Shown here: positions 32,761 through 44,200 of the stretch, piece after piece
Numbering within the stretch: position 1 is the first letter of the stretch
How the letters are laid out: the number at the start of each line of letters is the position of its first letter
Origin: Lepidonotus clava
Taxonomy: Eukaryota > Annelida > Polychaeta > Phyllodocida > Polynoidae
Assembly (NCBI GenBank): GCA_936440205.1
Contig: OW387147.1
Location: 30,777,629-30,841,628, forward strand
Direction of reading: 5' to 3'
DNA length: 64,000 bases
The notes under the pieces: model-generated
What the model was told of the DNA's origin: nothing
The model's input: only the letters and a program-made list of their open reading frames with translations
Databases searched by the model: none
Translations under genes and position numbers: made by a program

Positions 32761-34209
32761 CTAGTTTTTTGGACGTGTGGGTGGGTAGTCCGGCTTGTTA
32801 TTGACATCCTTCTTGAGCTGGTGGGGGGGGCGGCGTCCACGGTCCTGCCTCGCCTCCTCCACCGAGAGCTTGAGGTTTGGTTTCTTCCTACATTTAAGGG
32901 AACGATGGGTTGGGTCTTCATAGTTAAGACCGTACAGGCACACAGCGCATATATGCGGGTACGAGATCCCTCCTTCGGAGTGGGTAGCCGACTCGGGGCA
33001 TTTTGCAGTGTTGAACAGGTGGCACGGTATTGACTGTTCTTTTCCTTGGCTTTTGATCCATGAGAGGCGAGTCCTCTCCTTTTCCATGATATCTCCGTCG
33101 AGCCATGTGGCAGACCTGTCCTCGATATGGGCGAGGCAGGCCTGTGACCACTCGCGTACAGCTGACCAAGGGCACGCGACAGCGTCCTGGGCCACCTGCG
33201 CCGCGTGCTCCACAGCAGCATACAGCTCTGTTCCTAAATCTACACTCTTAAGGACCATAAACAGGTAACCGCACATGTGTTCGGCGAAGGTAAGGTCTCG
33301 CCTAGACTTGCGGGATCTGGCCAGTTTTTTAATGTCTGGGGGAAGATTCCTATACGGTTCTAGTGTGAGATGGGAAACTGGGAGGTTTTTACCTTTGTGT
33401 GAGCCGATCTTGGGGTACTGGGAGTCGAGGGCCCTCGATGCGCGGCGGCGCGAGCTGCAGTGGTGTCGAGAGTCTCTAGGGGAGGCGGCGCGCTCCCTAC
33501 TCCTTGAGCGGGACCGAGTTGTGGTAGTACTATCCCGGCTCCGGCGTCGGGAGCTCCTTGCCCTGGCAGTTGAGCGGTGTGACCGACTGCGAGATCTGCT
33601 ATACGTCCTGCGGTGACTTCTCCTTCGGGATGATGACCGTGGGCGGTGTCGGGACCGAGACCGTGAGCGGGAACGTGTTGACCGTCGATGGCTGCGCGGG
33701 GCCCGTGAGTGGGAGCGGTGGCGCTGGCTCGCCGGCGAATAGCCGGAGTAGGTGGACCTGCGCCTGCTCCGTGAAGGCGAGTGGGCTCGGCGCGGGGAGC
33801 GTCGGGATCGTCGTGTAGTGGACCTATGTCGAGACGAACGGGGGGGCGACGCGTCCTTCGGTTTCGTGGCAGCTTCCTGCTGCTTCTTGTAAAGTTCCTC
33901 CAATTCTTGGAGACGTCTTGCGTATTCCTCGAAAGTTGGCGGCGGTGGTGGGGGAGGGGGGGGAGGCGACTGTTGGTGCTCCCCAGCGTCCCCTTGGTCG
34001 GCGTCCTCATCGGCGCTGCCGACTTGCTGAGGTGCGCCGTCCTTGGCGGCCATGTCCGAGACCTGTTGCGTTGACTCTGTCAGACTATTTCTTTCTTCCT
34101 GGACTCGGCGTGCTCTCGGCTGAGTCGAAATCTTTTTCCCTCGTGGAGATGCGGCTGAATAGCAGCGACGTAGGTCTGCGGTACTTTTTCTCATAGACCT
34201 TTCCGTCAT
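32761..34209 (-). CDS. Ngaro Gag-like protein, Arg/Ser-rich
   Basis: A frame of 482 codons next to repeat A1. Proline runs and a coiled helix (FEEYARRLQELEELYKKQQE) are followed by a long Arg-Ser-His dipeptide stretch (roughly residues 130-260), then a conserved C-terminal domain with spaced Cys and His (KCPES, YPHICAVCLYG, HRSLKCRKKP) that could bind zinc. Gag-like first ORFs with basic and Cys-His regions are usual in Ngaro elements and would package element RNA. The RS stretch looks like an SR splicing protein, but position and the C-terminal domain place it in the element. Confidence 0.75.
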   Translation of the reverse strand: MTERSMRKSTADLRRCYSAASPRGKKISTQPRARRVQEERNSLTESTQQVSDMAAKDGAPQQVGSADEDADQGDAGEHQQSPPPPPPPPPPTFEEYARRLQELEELYKKQQEAATKPKDASPPRSSRHRSTTRRSRRSPRRAHSPSRSRRRSTYSGYSPASQRHRSHSRAPRSHRRSTRSRSRSRSRHRPRSSSRRRSHRRTYSRSRSRSHRSTARARSSRRRSRDSTTTTRSRSRSRERAASPRDSRHHCSSRRRASRALDSQYPKIGSHKGKNLPVSHLTLEPYRNLPPDIKKLARSRKSRRDLTFAEHMCGYLFMVLKSVDLGTELYAAVEHAAQVAQDAVACPWSAVREWSQACLAHIEDRSATWLDGDIMEKERTRLSWIKSQGKEQSIPCHLFNTAKCPESATHSEGGISYPHICAVCLYGLNYEDPTHRSLKCRKKPNLKLSVEEARQDRGRRPPHQLKKDVNNKPDYPPTRPKN

Positions 34210-34233
34210 TCTCCAGCACGCGGTGCTTCTACA

Positions 34234-34417
34234 GCAAAGATTGTGGTGTGCTCAGGTTGAGTGCGTATGTCCAAGTGGCGGGATTCCTTTGTTACATGGA
34301 ACCTGTGGGCCACTGTTTGGGCTGTTGCCCCTAGCGACTGGCAGGAGTGTTTGAGTGTGAAGTGTCAGTGAATATACTAATGACCGACAATCAAACAGGG
34401 GGGTTGATTCCGCGCCC
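34234..34417 (-). repeat. Ngaro split repeat A1 (5' end of element)
   Basis: 184 bp matching 29097-29280 with one difference. Its right edge GCGCCC|AATTG is the element boundary. Promoter activity would be expected in this repeat by analogy with the group. Confidence 0.9.
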
Positions 34418-37400
34418 AATTGCGAATTGAATAAGCTTACGTTGGTGATATCATGCGTTTCATAACCAAATCAATCTTGTGAAAAAGTGTGCAATATTGA
34501 ATCAGACTTTCTTAAATACGACTTGGTGTATCTCCAAGAAGGTAAAATTGATAGCGGCTGGTTTTAGCCTGTTCATCCTTAGCATCTAACCATAGTAAAC
34601 ATTACATTATAATTCAACAATCCAGGGTCTTTCCTTCACAAATCTGAATAGTCATTTAGACTAAAAACATCATTTAATTTCTATATAATTTTTATGTTTC
34701 GAGGTTTTTCTTAATGCCAGAAAATTATTTTCTTTGTTTAGATAATTATTCTTCATATATTTAACAAAAACATTGTTCTTCAAAGATTACATTAGATTAC
34801 TTGTATTTTCATTGGGATACCAGACACTTCTAGGCTTACGATATGAAAGGGTATCAATGTCCTCGCCATGGACATAAGTAATGTTATAAGACAATGTATC
34901 CAACGTATTGATAAATAACAATAAAATTAATAACAGCAAGTTAATGGGGAGCATGGGTTCAGCATTTTTTCTATTGCATTTCTCTTTTTTGAGACACTTC
35001 GGATTCATACTGAGAGACAAGGAGGCAGAATATATCGACAATCCAGAATACCTTTGGTTGACTATGCAGATCTAGTTACAGACTGCGCTCTTTATTGGAG
35101 AGTACATCACTTACTGGATTATATGATAAGGCAGTAGTCATTATCGACAAGAGAAAGCATAGAAAAAGCAAAAAAAGTGGCGGAAGTTGTTGTATGGTCC
35201 GCAGATATTTCAAGAGAGGAGAACCAGCTATGCATGTCAGCTGTAATTCAATTAACCTAATATCAATCTTTGCAGCGGCTCTAAAATTAGATTTAAGGTT
35301 CAAAACAGGAAAAGGAGCTTTTCGGTTGAAGCCCCCTATAAAGAGGCAGTAAAGCATGGAACAATCTATCTGCAAAATTTCCGTAAGCAACAAAGAAAGT
35401 AAATTTTAACTATTATTAATCTTAGAAAGAATGAAACTAGTTGTTTACCTAATATATTTGTTTTTCTCATCCCACTACACCTTTGCAGCTTGAAGAACAT
35501 GATGTAACATTCTATGTGAAGCAGCAATTAAAACAAACTTATCAAAATAAGGAAAGCTTTGTTGGGTATAAATAGACTATTATGGATTGTGATACTACAT
35601 TGCGAGTGTTACTAATCAATTGCAAATTCACTGACATGCTAGTAAATTATATTTGCGATATTGCCTGGATTGTGCATTGCAATCTGCAATAATGCAACGC
35701 AAGCTAGATTCGGCAGGCAGAATATAATGACAATTGGATAGTAAAGTGGTACTGATTTTATCCAATCTATTTTGGTAAGGAGACAGTAACTGGGATGTGG
35801 AACACTACTATACCTTAATTAATTGTCATCCTACTTAGGACAATGATCATATAGCTTTGGAGGCGTGGACTGTCTAATCTTTCTATAATAAGGTATCTAT
35901 AGTTGGTGCGTCTAATTTGGGAAACAATTCACTCCAGAAATATCTTTATTTAGCTGACAGGTTATTCAGGCCAATTTATAAACATGTAACAGATAAGTAA
36001 TTTTAGTTACTGATGTATGACACCATGCATTTTATTTTTCCGTACTTGAATCTGGTACTCAACAGCTTTCATTCCTGAGGGGTGTTCCAATGTGATCCTA
36101 GAATCCAATTACAAATCTTGAGATATTGAACTATGGAGAGTTAATTATCCGTTTATGTTAGGTGTACTTAATTTAATGCGTTATTTTATAGATAATAGCT
36201 AGCTCCTATAGCAGTCTCCACCTCATTCTAGTGCTGTCCTCCAATACTAGTCATAGTTCCACGTCATGTAAGACGTAACACTCACGTGAAAGGATGTTCT
36301 TTATTTATTTCCTGTGTATTGTTGTTCCATGATAAGATCTCAATTGACAATGAACAGCTCCAAGGATGGTATCCCCTCAAACACACTCAGTCAACACTCC
36401 CGCCTTTCTATACAGTCTCTCAGCTTCTATTCCAATCCAGGACTCAGCTTCTAAGACTCAACCTTTCCAGGATGGTTACTCACAACAATGTTCAGCTAAC
36501 TCTGACTGAGCTCAGGCCTTACACACCCCTTTAGTATGGCACATCATACATAGACTCCTCCCCTAACTCCCACACATTGACAAGGAGTTACAGCTAAAGC
36601 ATGCGTTGATGTAAACATGACGCTAAGCTAACAGAGCATGGACTGGCCATCCACGTCAGTACAATATTTTGGTTACAAGGTGGCCATCCTAGGAGCAAAA
36701 TGGAACTAGATTTCAGGAGTGGGAGGGCGTTCCAATGGGATCCTAGGATTTACACTTAGATCATAGATATGTTGGTTCCAAGGTGGCCATCTTAGTATTC
36801 TAATATCTAAGTGATACGATGGGTAACTTAGGAGCAGAAATTTATCTAGATTTAAAGACTTCGTTATCTTAGTAAATGGATTTCTTAGTCTTAATAAAAA
36901 GAAAGGATGACATTGGAACCAAAATATCTGAGGATCATTTTGTGACAAAATTTATGATGATTATCTCAAGATTTAATGGGAATGCCCAACATATCCAGAG
37001 ATTTAAAAACAGGGAGGAGTCCTATTGTAAAAAATGTGCGCTGGACGATCCGAATGTGAGTATTTACATTTGAAAAAATCAAAAATTATGTGGTCATAAG
37101 AAATAAGGGGCACAGCACCCCCCCCCCCTATTCCACCACTAGATTTAGATGACCTCTTATCTTGGGAATCATGTTTCTCTTCTTGATGCAAATATAGGCT
37201 GCAAATGGAATCAATGTGTCTTACGTTAACGTATTAGCGAAATATAAGCTGTCCAGAGATTGTCTTAACATAACGTTAGACCGCCCTACAGTACCGGTTT
37301 GTTATATTGTGTATCAAATTACCTTCTGAATAACTTCCTAATGGTTTCATTACCTAGAACCCTTCCTGTTATTGGTAATTCATTACATTACTAGCATTAC

Positions 37401-38939
37401 TCTTCAGCCATTACATAACTGTGGAGATCCCAACTACTGGGGATAAGATAGCTGTTTGTAGTCTATGGCCATCAATGCCCCGTCTAATTAACGATAATGT
37501 ACTCTGCGATGGGGAATTTTCTGACAACAATGGGAGTAATATATATCTTACTTTGCTGTTTCGTTTCAATTTGACGAGAACAATGCTATGCAATAATATT
37601 CCGTCCTTCTGACAGAAAGCTCGTGTTTTATGAGCATATGGAATTGTACCTTGGACTTCAGTTGTTTCTGTTTCAACAGGGTAGGTTATTTAGCATATAT
37701 CAAGTGTTAAATAAAAGTGTACCAAAGTACAAGATATGTCAGACAGCCCGTCAAACAATCAATTCAAAACACATGGCGTAAGCAACGTCCAATTACATAT
37801 ATATATACGTTTTATTATCAATTGCAGCTGACAGCCATTACTTCTATGATGAAATGAGTGCAAAATTGGATTTCGTTTTCCAAGTACATGAATTGTATCA
37901 ATTTAACTTGCTGGTTATGCTCTTCCATGTTCACTCATTAAATGCATAGTATCAAACACATTATTGTCTGTAATTTTACAGAATACGATATGTTCATTTT
38001 GAGCTTTGTCGCTCAATGTGATTAGCATTTTAAACTTGGGTGAACGAAGGGAACTGAGAAGGAAATTGGTATCTCGAAGTTATTCTTTTGCTCAAGCTCG
38101 ATTCCTTTCCCTCTTTGTCTCTGTGGAAAAACATATTTTGATTGACATTTTATTCTTTATCCAAAAGAAATGTCTTATTCAAAAGAAGCTCTAGACAACC
38201 ACCAAATCAACTCGCCTACACCTTATGAAATCGTTTGACAGAAGAGTTATCCGAAAGTTGTGTCAAAATGCATGACACTATAGTAATAATATTACTGTCG
38301 TGTCACACATTTTCACAATTATGACGTCATTTGCCTGGTTGTGGTCGTTGGGGTCGTGCGGCCTGGTATGTAGTGGTCGTGGGCCGATTGATGGGAGCAT
38401 TTCTCAGATGTCCCATATGGTCAGCAAAGGTACCTTTGCCTCCTTTTATGCCAATGTGTAATTTGTGCACATCACGTATGCCACTTAACGTCAGAATGGT
38501 CATGTAAACTATCACTTAACGAACCGACAGATCCCTAAAAGGCCTCATGTCGTATGTTGAAAAAAGAACGTTGTTTTAAAAGTTGGTCATGTAGCCATTA
38601 TTTTCGGGGTCGTTGTGAGTTGTCTAAGCCAAACTAAATGTCTGAGTATAGTTTTCTATGAGTATGTAGTTGAGCGTTGAGTAAAGGGAAAACACTAGTA
38701 GTGTTGATAGACGGATCTATAGGTGACAGATTGAGCAGACAAATACTCGTCTTTTTCTCTGCTGCGCTCTCTGGATCGGCTATCGTCATTTCAGACGTTG
38801 TAGCTTTAAATAGAAACGAGCAGCTCATCGCCTTCAGCTGAGCTGCGAGGTGCGAGCAGTTTGTTATCAACCACGTGAGCCCTTATTTACTACTCTCTAG
38901 ATCTGTCCTTCATCGCTAAGTCACCGCCCATCGGGAGTC
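34418..38939 (+). other. Middle of the 20.8-kb Rapgef4 intron
   Basis: No supported exon. A weak pair of direct repeats (TGTTCCAATGTGATCCTAG near 36086 and a GTTCCAATGGGATCCTAGG copy near 36729) and two copies of AAGGTGGCCATC (about 36677 and 36780) suggest an old degraded repeat at about 36080-36800. A perfect TGACGTCA is at 38322-38329. Confidence 0.5.
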
Positions 38940-39175
38940 TTACCTGTCTACCGCGCCCTGCATGGCTCTCTTGCTCCCTGCCTACCCCTCTGCTTCCCTC
39001 AAGATCCCTGCCTATCCCCTTGCCTCCTCCCTCTCTCCCTCTGTCCAAACCTGTTTCCCTACCTGCCTCTCCCTGTCCTTACCTGTATCCCTGCCTGCCT
39101 GTCCCTGCTTCCCCCTGACTCCTATACCTGGTCCCTTCCCTTCCTGATTCCCGACACATCCCAAAATGCATCCCT
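38940..39175. repeat. Pyrimidine-rich low-complexity tract
   Basis: C/T-rich on + with recurring CCCTGCCT-like words. No coding meaning is supported; the frame through it is a Pro/Ser/Leu-rich by-product. Confidence 0.7.
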
Positions 39176-39364
39176 CCTTTCCTCCTTGCATCTAAACATG
39201 GTCATGGAATATTGTTTTCATCTTTCTAGCCCCCTAAAAAGCAATGATCAAGTTGTACTTTTCCCCCCATTCCAATCATAGATAATCCAGAAATATGAAG
39301 ATCCTGTAAACATGAACCATACCATTAATCTGATCGTTAACACTAAGCTCCCCATGCCGCCACC

Positions 39365-40635
39365 CCCTCACGAGTCCATACACGGCGACCGACGCTGACC
39401 CGCTCGGAACGCGCTGTGGGGACTCTAAGAGCCGACCATGGCGCCGGTTCCGGATCCGGTCCCGGAGGTCTAGCCCTGGAAACCCTGTGTCGGGAGAAGC
39501 CGGAGGACGGCCGGGGAAGCCGCGTGGGACGTGACGCTTTGAGGGCGGGGAGCTAGAGGTAGCGGCAGACCACAGGCAGCTTTCCAACTATAGAGTCGTT
39601 TTCACTGGCCTCCATGAAAATATAAATGCTTATATCAGAGGGGGGACCATCCCTGTCTGATTTGCTAACTGAACAGTCACTGATCTGCGAGTTGGAATAT
39701 CATTAGATTTGTTTATTGAAACCTTACTCACTTATATTGCTGAAAGGGAACTATCCCTAATAGTTTATACGTGGATATGCCAATCTGATAAAGGAGACGT
39801 CACTGACATCAATGTGCAATGCAAATGGTAATTCTGGTATAGCACACAATCAAGGTCCTCCACCCTAACAGAGTGAATTTACTATAAAGTAGGACGGTTC
39901 AGAAAAGCCTCTATTCCCCTGGTCCCGCCCCCTCGTGCTGCCGCCTCCCCCGGCTCGTCAGCGCGCCGTGCCGACCGTCGGAGCGCCTCCACATGGTCAC
40001 AAGCGTCAGTCAGGGAGAGCAGCTCAGCAGTCACTCACCACGTGCTCGCCTCACTCAGCGGGCCACTCTCTGGGACACAGCGACACTCAGCGGGCCACTC
40101 ACAAGGCCACTGGCAGGCCACTGACAGGGCACTCTAGGCCACTCAAAAAGGGACTCTATGCCACTCACAGTGCCACTCGCAGGGCCACTCACAGGGCCAC
40201 TAACAGGGCGACAGGGCCACTCACACAGCTACTGCAGGACCATTCACAGGGCCACTGACAAGTCACTCACAGGGCCACTCACTTGGCAACTCAAAGGGCA
40301 ACTCACAGGTAGACACTCACAAGCGGGCGCTCACCCGGCCACTCGCTTGGCCACTCGCTGGGCCACTCGCTGGGCCACTCAAAGGCCACTCACATGCTAC
40401 TCACAGGCCACTCACAGGCCACTCACAGGCCACTCACAGGCCACTTACTGGCCACTCACCTATAGGTAGTGCCAACCGCCCGGACGTTCCCACGGGGGAG
40501 GCCACTCAAGGAACACGCGCCTCTACCCGGAGGAGTTACCCGATTCAGACCACTTCAACAACTGCTCACGTATTGCTCATATACAGCTCACAAGCCGCTC
40601 GCGGGCACTGCCCCTTGGATATTAGGATATACAGT
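39365..40635 (+). promoter_or_regulatory. CpG-rich patch, candidate intronic promoter
   Basis: Two GC- and CpG-rich segments (about 39365-39560 and 39920-40010) stand out from AT-rich intron and lead to a minisatellite and then a candidate first exon at 40636. A CpG-rich start region inside an intron is consistent with an alternative promoter. I see no TATA box. Composition was judged by eye only; invertebrate genomes do not always mark promoters in this way. Confidence 0.35.
40030..40460. repeat. 12-bp minisatellite (CACTCACAGGGC type)
   Basis: Tandem and interspersed copies of GGCCACTCACAG and variants (CACTCGCTGGGC, CACTAACAGGGC) extend over about 430 bp. Repeat units are mostly 12 or 24 bp and well preserved towards the right end. 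The open frames across it are repeat artefacts. Confidence 0.9.
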
Positions 40636-40707
40636 ATGCTGGCCCCCGACAAAACGACACGGCCCTGCTGGCGTGACTGTTTGTGTCCCTGCTTCAAACC
40701 CATTAAG
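40636..40707 (+). CDS. Candidate alternative first exon with a Cys cluster
   Basis: An ATG opens 24 codons ending exactly at AAG|GTAAGC, a strong splice donor, in phase 0. The peptide starts MLAPDKTTRP and contains CWRDCLCPCF, four Cys within ten residues, followed by KPIK. Phase 0 fits the acceptors at 46598, 48563 and 55201. If used, it would give an EPAC form with no N-terminal half of CNBD-A and a new N-terminus that could be palmitoylated or bind metal. That is inference from one ATG, one donor and composition. It has no homologue I recognise, and the ATG context is not strong. Confidence 0.3.
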
Positions 40708-41046
40708 GTAAGCTCTGGGCCTCCAGGTGGGGGTGGGCAGGTATCAGGGGAGTGGGGCTATTGTAACTGGTCAGCTCTTAATGTTCCCATGGGGACTCCT
40801 AACACTGATCGGGGATGGGTTGGTTACCACATATAGATACACAGGAGGTTCTAAGTAGGTTTATGTCTGTGGTTAGCATGACTCTAAATGGACATGTTCC
40901 ACGAATGACAGTTCTAGTATCAAAACCTATAAGGACGATCGTTAACTTGTGTTGAGTTATCACTGCACCTGTCGGATGGAAGTGGTAAAAACAGGCATTG
41001 TCTGCTACATTACAAGGTTATCACGACCGTCTCGACGTTGTGCAGA

Positions 41047-41054
41047 TGACGTCA
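41047..41054. promoter_or_regulatory. Perfect cAMP response element (TGACGTCA)
   Basis: The full palindromic CREB/ATF site, 340 bp after the candidate alternative exon in a GC-richer stretch. Other perfect copies are at 38322, 43499 and 50620 in the same gene. Confidence 0.4.
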
Positions 41055-41248
41055 CACCTCCTAAAAATGTGCTAGACGCCATATTGGTGATCAATTTTAA
41101 ATTGTTATCATTTAAAATCAGAAACCTGTGGATCACATTTTCATTCACATTAATTGTTTATCTTAGACAAACTCACTACAACATTACCAACAATTATTTT
41201 CAGTCAGAAATTGATAATTGTAGATACAATTCATAACCACATGATCAT

Positions 41249-41288
41249 GATCACCACGTGGTGATCACCAAAAAGTGGTCACGTGACC
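41249..41288. promoter_or_regulatory. Two extended E-box palindromes
   Basis: GATCACCACGTGGTGATC (41249-41266) and GGTCACGTGACC (41277-41288) are both perfect palindromes centred on CACGTG, 10 bp apart. The second fits the consensus bound by USF/MITF/TFE bHLH-zip factors. Function is inferred from motif only. Confidence 0.4.
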
Positions 41289-44200
41289 CTGTCTGCACAA
41301 GGTGTATAAGCTCTATGATGTGAGGGTATTCGGCAGGGATAAGCGGAGTAGAAAGTAACCTGCGTGTAAACTGTAAACAGTGCCGCTAGTGCAGCAGACC
41401 AGACTGGTCACATTTGACCCTTGCACAGTTAGACCGAATTATATGATATCTTTCACGGGCACTTTGACCAGTTGGAGTCCGTGTGGGGCTGTAATCTGCG
41501 TCTTAGCCCTTGCCGTCTATTTACTTGTCTTACAGGCAGAGTAGACATGTTAAAAGCAATATGATGGATTCGCCTTTCACTAAGTGAGTACAATTTGTGC
41601 CCAGATTACACGCGGCCTGACCGTAATGGTACCAATCGAACAAGACTTCCCGGATGTGGGTAGCCAAGAGCGGATCAACTGGGAGGGTGCACTTTTTCCC
41701 CCAAAAAAATAATTCGCAAAGAAATAGCTCTTGCCTCGCCCCTCTTCTAAAATCCCTGAATCCGTCTCATGTTGCGGGCAGTGCATCACAATGATATATA
41801 TCCGCCAAGTTTACATTAACATTTTATCAGATCGGGGCAGTGGCGGAATTCAGGGGGCTCAACCCCCCTCCCCTTTTTGGTCGGGACTTGAACTTAATTG
41901 ACAAAGAGAAAAAGCATTGCGCGCATGTGCGTTTATCATTCGCCTACATACTGACCCCCCACCTCTCTGAAATGTTGTATCTGCCTCTGTTTGCATATTG
42001 TGGTCATCTATTTCTTTGATTATGACTCCTCCGCTATCTACTGCTGTCCACAGTGGTCCTTTTAAGGAGCCCGGCAGTGAGAGCCGGCCGCCCACACCTG
42101 TCGGTATGACGGCCGGACCAAGGGGGGCGGGTTATGGTGATGGAGCATCATCTGAGGCTACAATAACACATTGAACAGCATCCATGCGCTACAGTCAGTC
42201 GTCAGTATTGCTATTCCCCTCGGTGAATTGACGTAGGTATACATGACCTGTATCAGAAAAGAACCGGAGATATGATATATAACTCTGAAAGCAAAAGCAG
42301 GACATCTGATATAGAACATGGGGCATTCGTACTACGTTCATTTCACTACTGCTATCGCAAATATTCTTCGTATATAGTTTTCGAGAAGAAATGATGCAGT
42401 CAGGTCCAATCCGCAATAGTAATGTGAATATGCAAAGGCCTATGTGTTACATGTGGATCTCGGCCATCCGTACTTATTTGTAATCATTTCAAGTCATGCT
42501 AGGACTGTCAATCACATTCACATCGATCAGTTACAAAACAATTTACATGTGACTTGTTTTAAATAATTATGATGCCTTACTATAGGATATACCCTGCATG
42601 CACCAATCTAGTTTGATTATCATATATACATGCACTGAAACAATTATGCAACATAATTGGTTTGAAACCTTTTTCTATGTGACTTATCCCATCTACAATC
42701 CAATCACATTAAGTTTCACGGTAAACTCAGATGTACAAATTGCATTATCGGTATGATTTATTAGCATCCATGATCTTTAATCATTTCTATTTTTACATAA
42801 GAAAAATCGTATGATAGTGCGTTTCTCACGTCTTAAATCTGGAGAAAAGACGAGTTCTCTTAATAGTAATCATAGATAAGATTAGAAACGATCATTATGC
42901 TCACATAGCCATGATATTTTAATAATATCATATCCTTACTACGAAACGGGATCTATCTGTACCTCCTCCCCACACCCACCTGTTTTATGTATACAGTTTA
43001 TATGATTAGGCGGGGATAGGCCTGTTAGCTATCTAGAGAGGACAAAACCGTGTAGTTTCAGAATAGCACGAACTCACTTAACTCGAGAAATGCAACCACT
43101 GAGTAGGCCTATATATCATGTGTATGGTAAGCAATAAAACATGATCAATCCCAACATTCAGACTTCATGTACAGTGTACTGCAACACATTCATTCGAGAA
43201 TCGTGCCAACTATTGTTAGTCCTCAAAAAGTATATCATTGGCATTGTGCATAATGAAAGGATTGTAACCACATGGAGCTGCTAGTTTTCCTGCTATAATT
43301 ATTCTCACCAAAATCTAGACTAAGTTAACCTGGGATAATACAGTTGACTAGTACAATGCCCTGATCTCACTCCGACACCTCAACTTACTTATTAAACTTA
43401 TTAAACCTTCAGGACTCTCAGGTCTCTGTTGTATTAATTTTATAAAGCCAGACAGTTTCCACAAATAACATTTTGTCCGACGTATCAAGGGTATAAGCTG
43501 ACGTCATCAGCCTATATTTAATAGCATAGGTCCACCGAATTAGAGTCCACCGAATTTAAACCCCGGAGGACTCTGGTCTCTGAACCTCATTCGCTGGTAT
43601 TGGCGGCAGTGAGTGTATGGTACGTAGAACGCCTACTAGGAGAAATATATATAGAACGCCCACTGCCTTGGGGTACATTAAAAAGTCATTAAACTTATCA
43701 TACCTCAATTAAATAGTCTGACGTCTTTTAGATTACATCGTGCAGATTGTGTCATGAAATACATGTACAGTTTAGAGCTATTTGAAAGAGTAAATGTGAT
43801 ACAAGCAGGATAAAATTGTATTGAATAATATATATATTGGCAGATTAGAGTTCTATGTACATAATTGAACTTGCTTCTTGGACAATCTCAACATCTCAAT
43901 GAAATGTCCATTTGTTCCTCATTCAATTAATCCATTAATCTCAAATTAGAATTGGTCTTCTACATTACACAACATTTCGTAACGAAACACAAAGAAAACA
44001 AAAGCATGTTTTTAATTAATTTAGGTTTTTAGCTCTATTTCTTTTTTCGTCAATTTAGCCAAGCATGGTGAGAGTCTGACCTTTGTTCAATCAATGGTTC
44101 TTGTGAATATCAAACCCATAACAATGAAGACACAGGCCGAATCAAACAGGCACGGTAGACATTGTGGATTGGAATCTCTCAAATCTAAAACTCAAACTTC

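Larger units (their letters stand above)
28875..34417 (-). mobile_element. Ngaro-type tyrosine-recombinase retrotransposon
   Basis: A 5,543-bp element on the minus strand with split direct repeats. In element order: repeat A (34417-34234), coding region, repeat B (29461-29281), repeat A again (29280-29097), a 41-bp spacer, and repeat B again (29055-28875). This A1-ORFs-B1-A2-B2 plan is diagnostic of the Ngaro group of DIRS-like elements, which integrate through a tyrosine recombinase and make no target-site duplication; none is seen. It encodes a Gag-like protein, reverse transcriptase with RNase H, and the recombinase. Each repeat pair shows about one difference, so insertion was recent. The RT region has about one interruption; otherwise the element looks complete. 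It sits antisense inside a Rapgef4 intron. Confidence 0.9.

Noticed and set aside
32724-33221. Separate gene overlapping the Ngaro Gag-like frame
   Set aside because: An alternative-frame shadow of the Arg/Ser-rich gene.
33360-34010. 216-codon Arg/Pro/His-rich minus-strand frame
   Set aside because: Comes from reading the Arg-Ser codon run of the Gag-like gene in another frame.
39276-39587. 103-codon minus-strand frame in the CpG-rich patch
   Set aside because: GC-rich DNA gives long chance frames; no domain or splice site supports it.
39935-40469. His/Thr/Ala-rich frames of about 100 codons
   Set aside because: They are translations of the CACTCACAGGGC minisatellite.
40573-40635. Upstream extension of the candidate Cys-cluster exon
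   Set aside because: The extension starts at TTG, not ATG; the first ATG in frame is at 40636.
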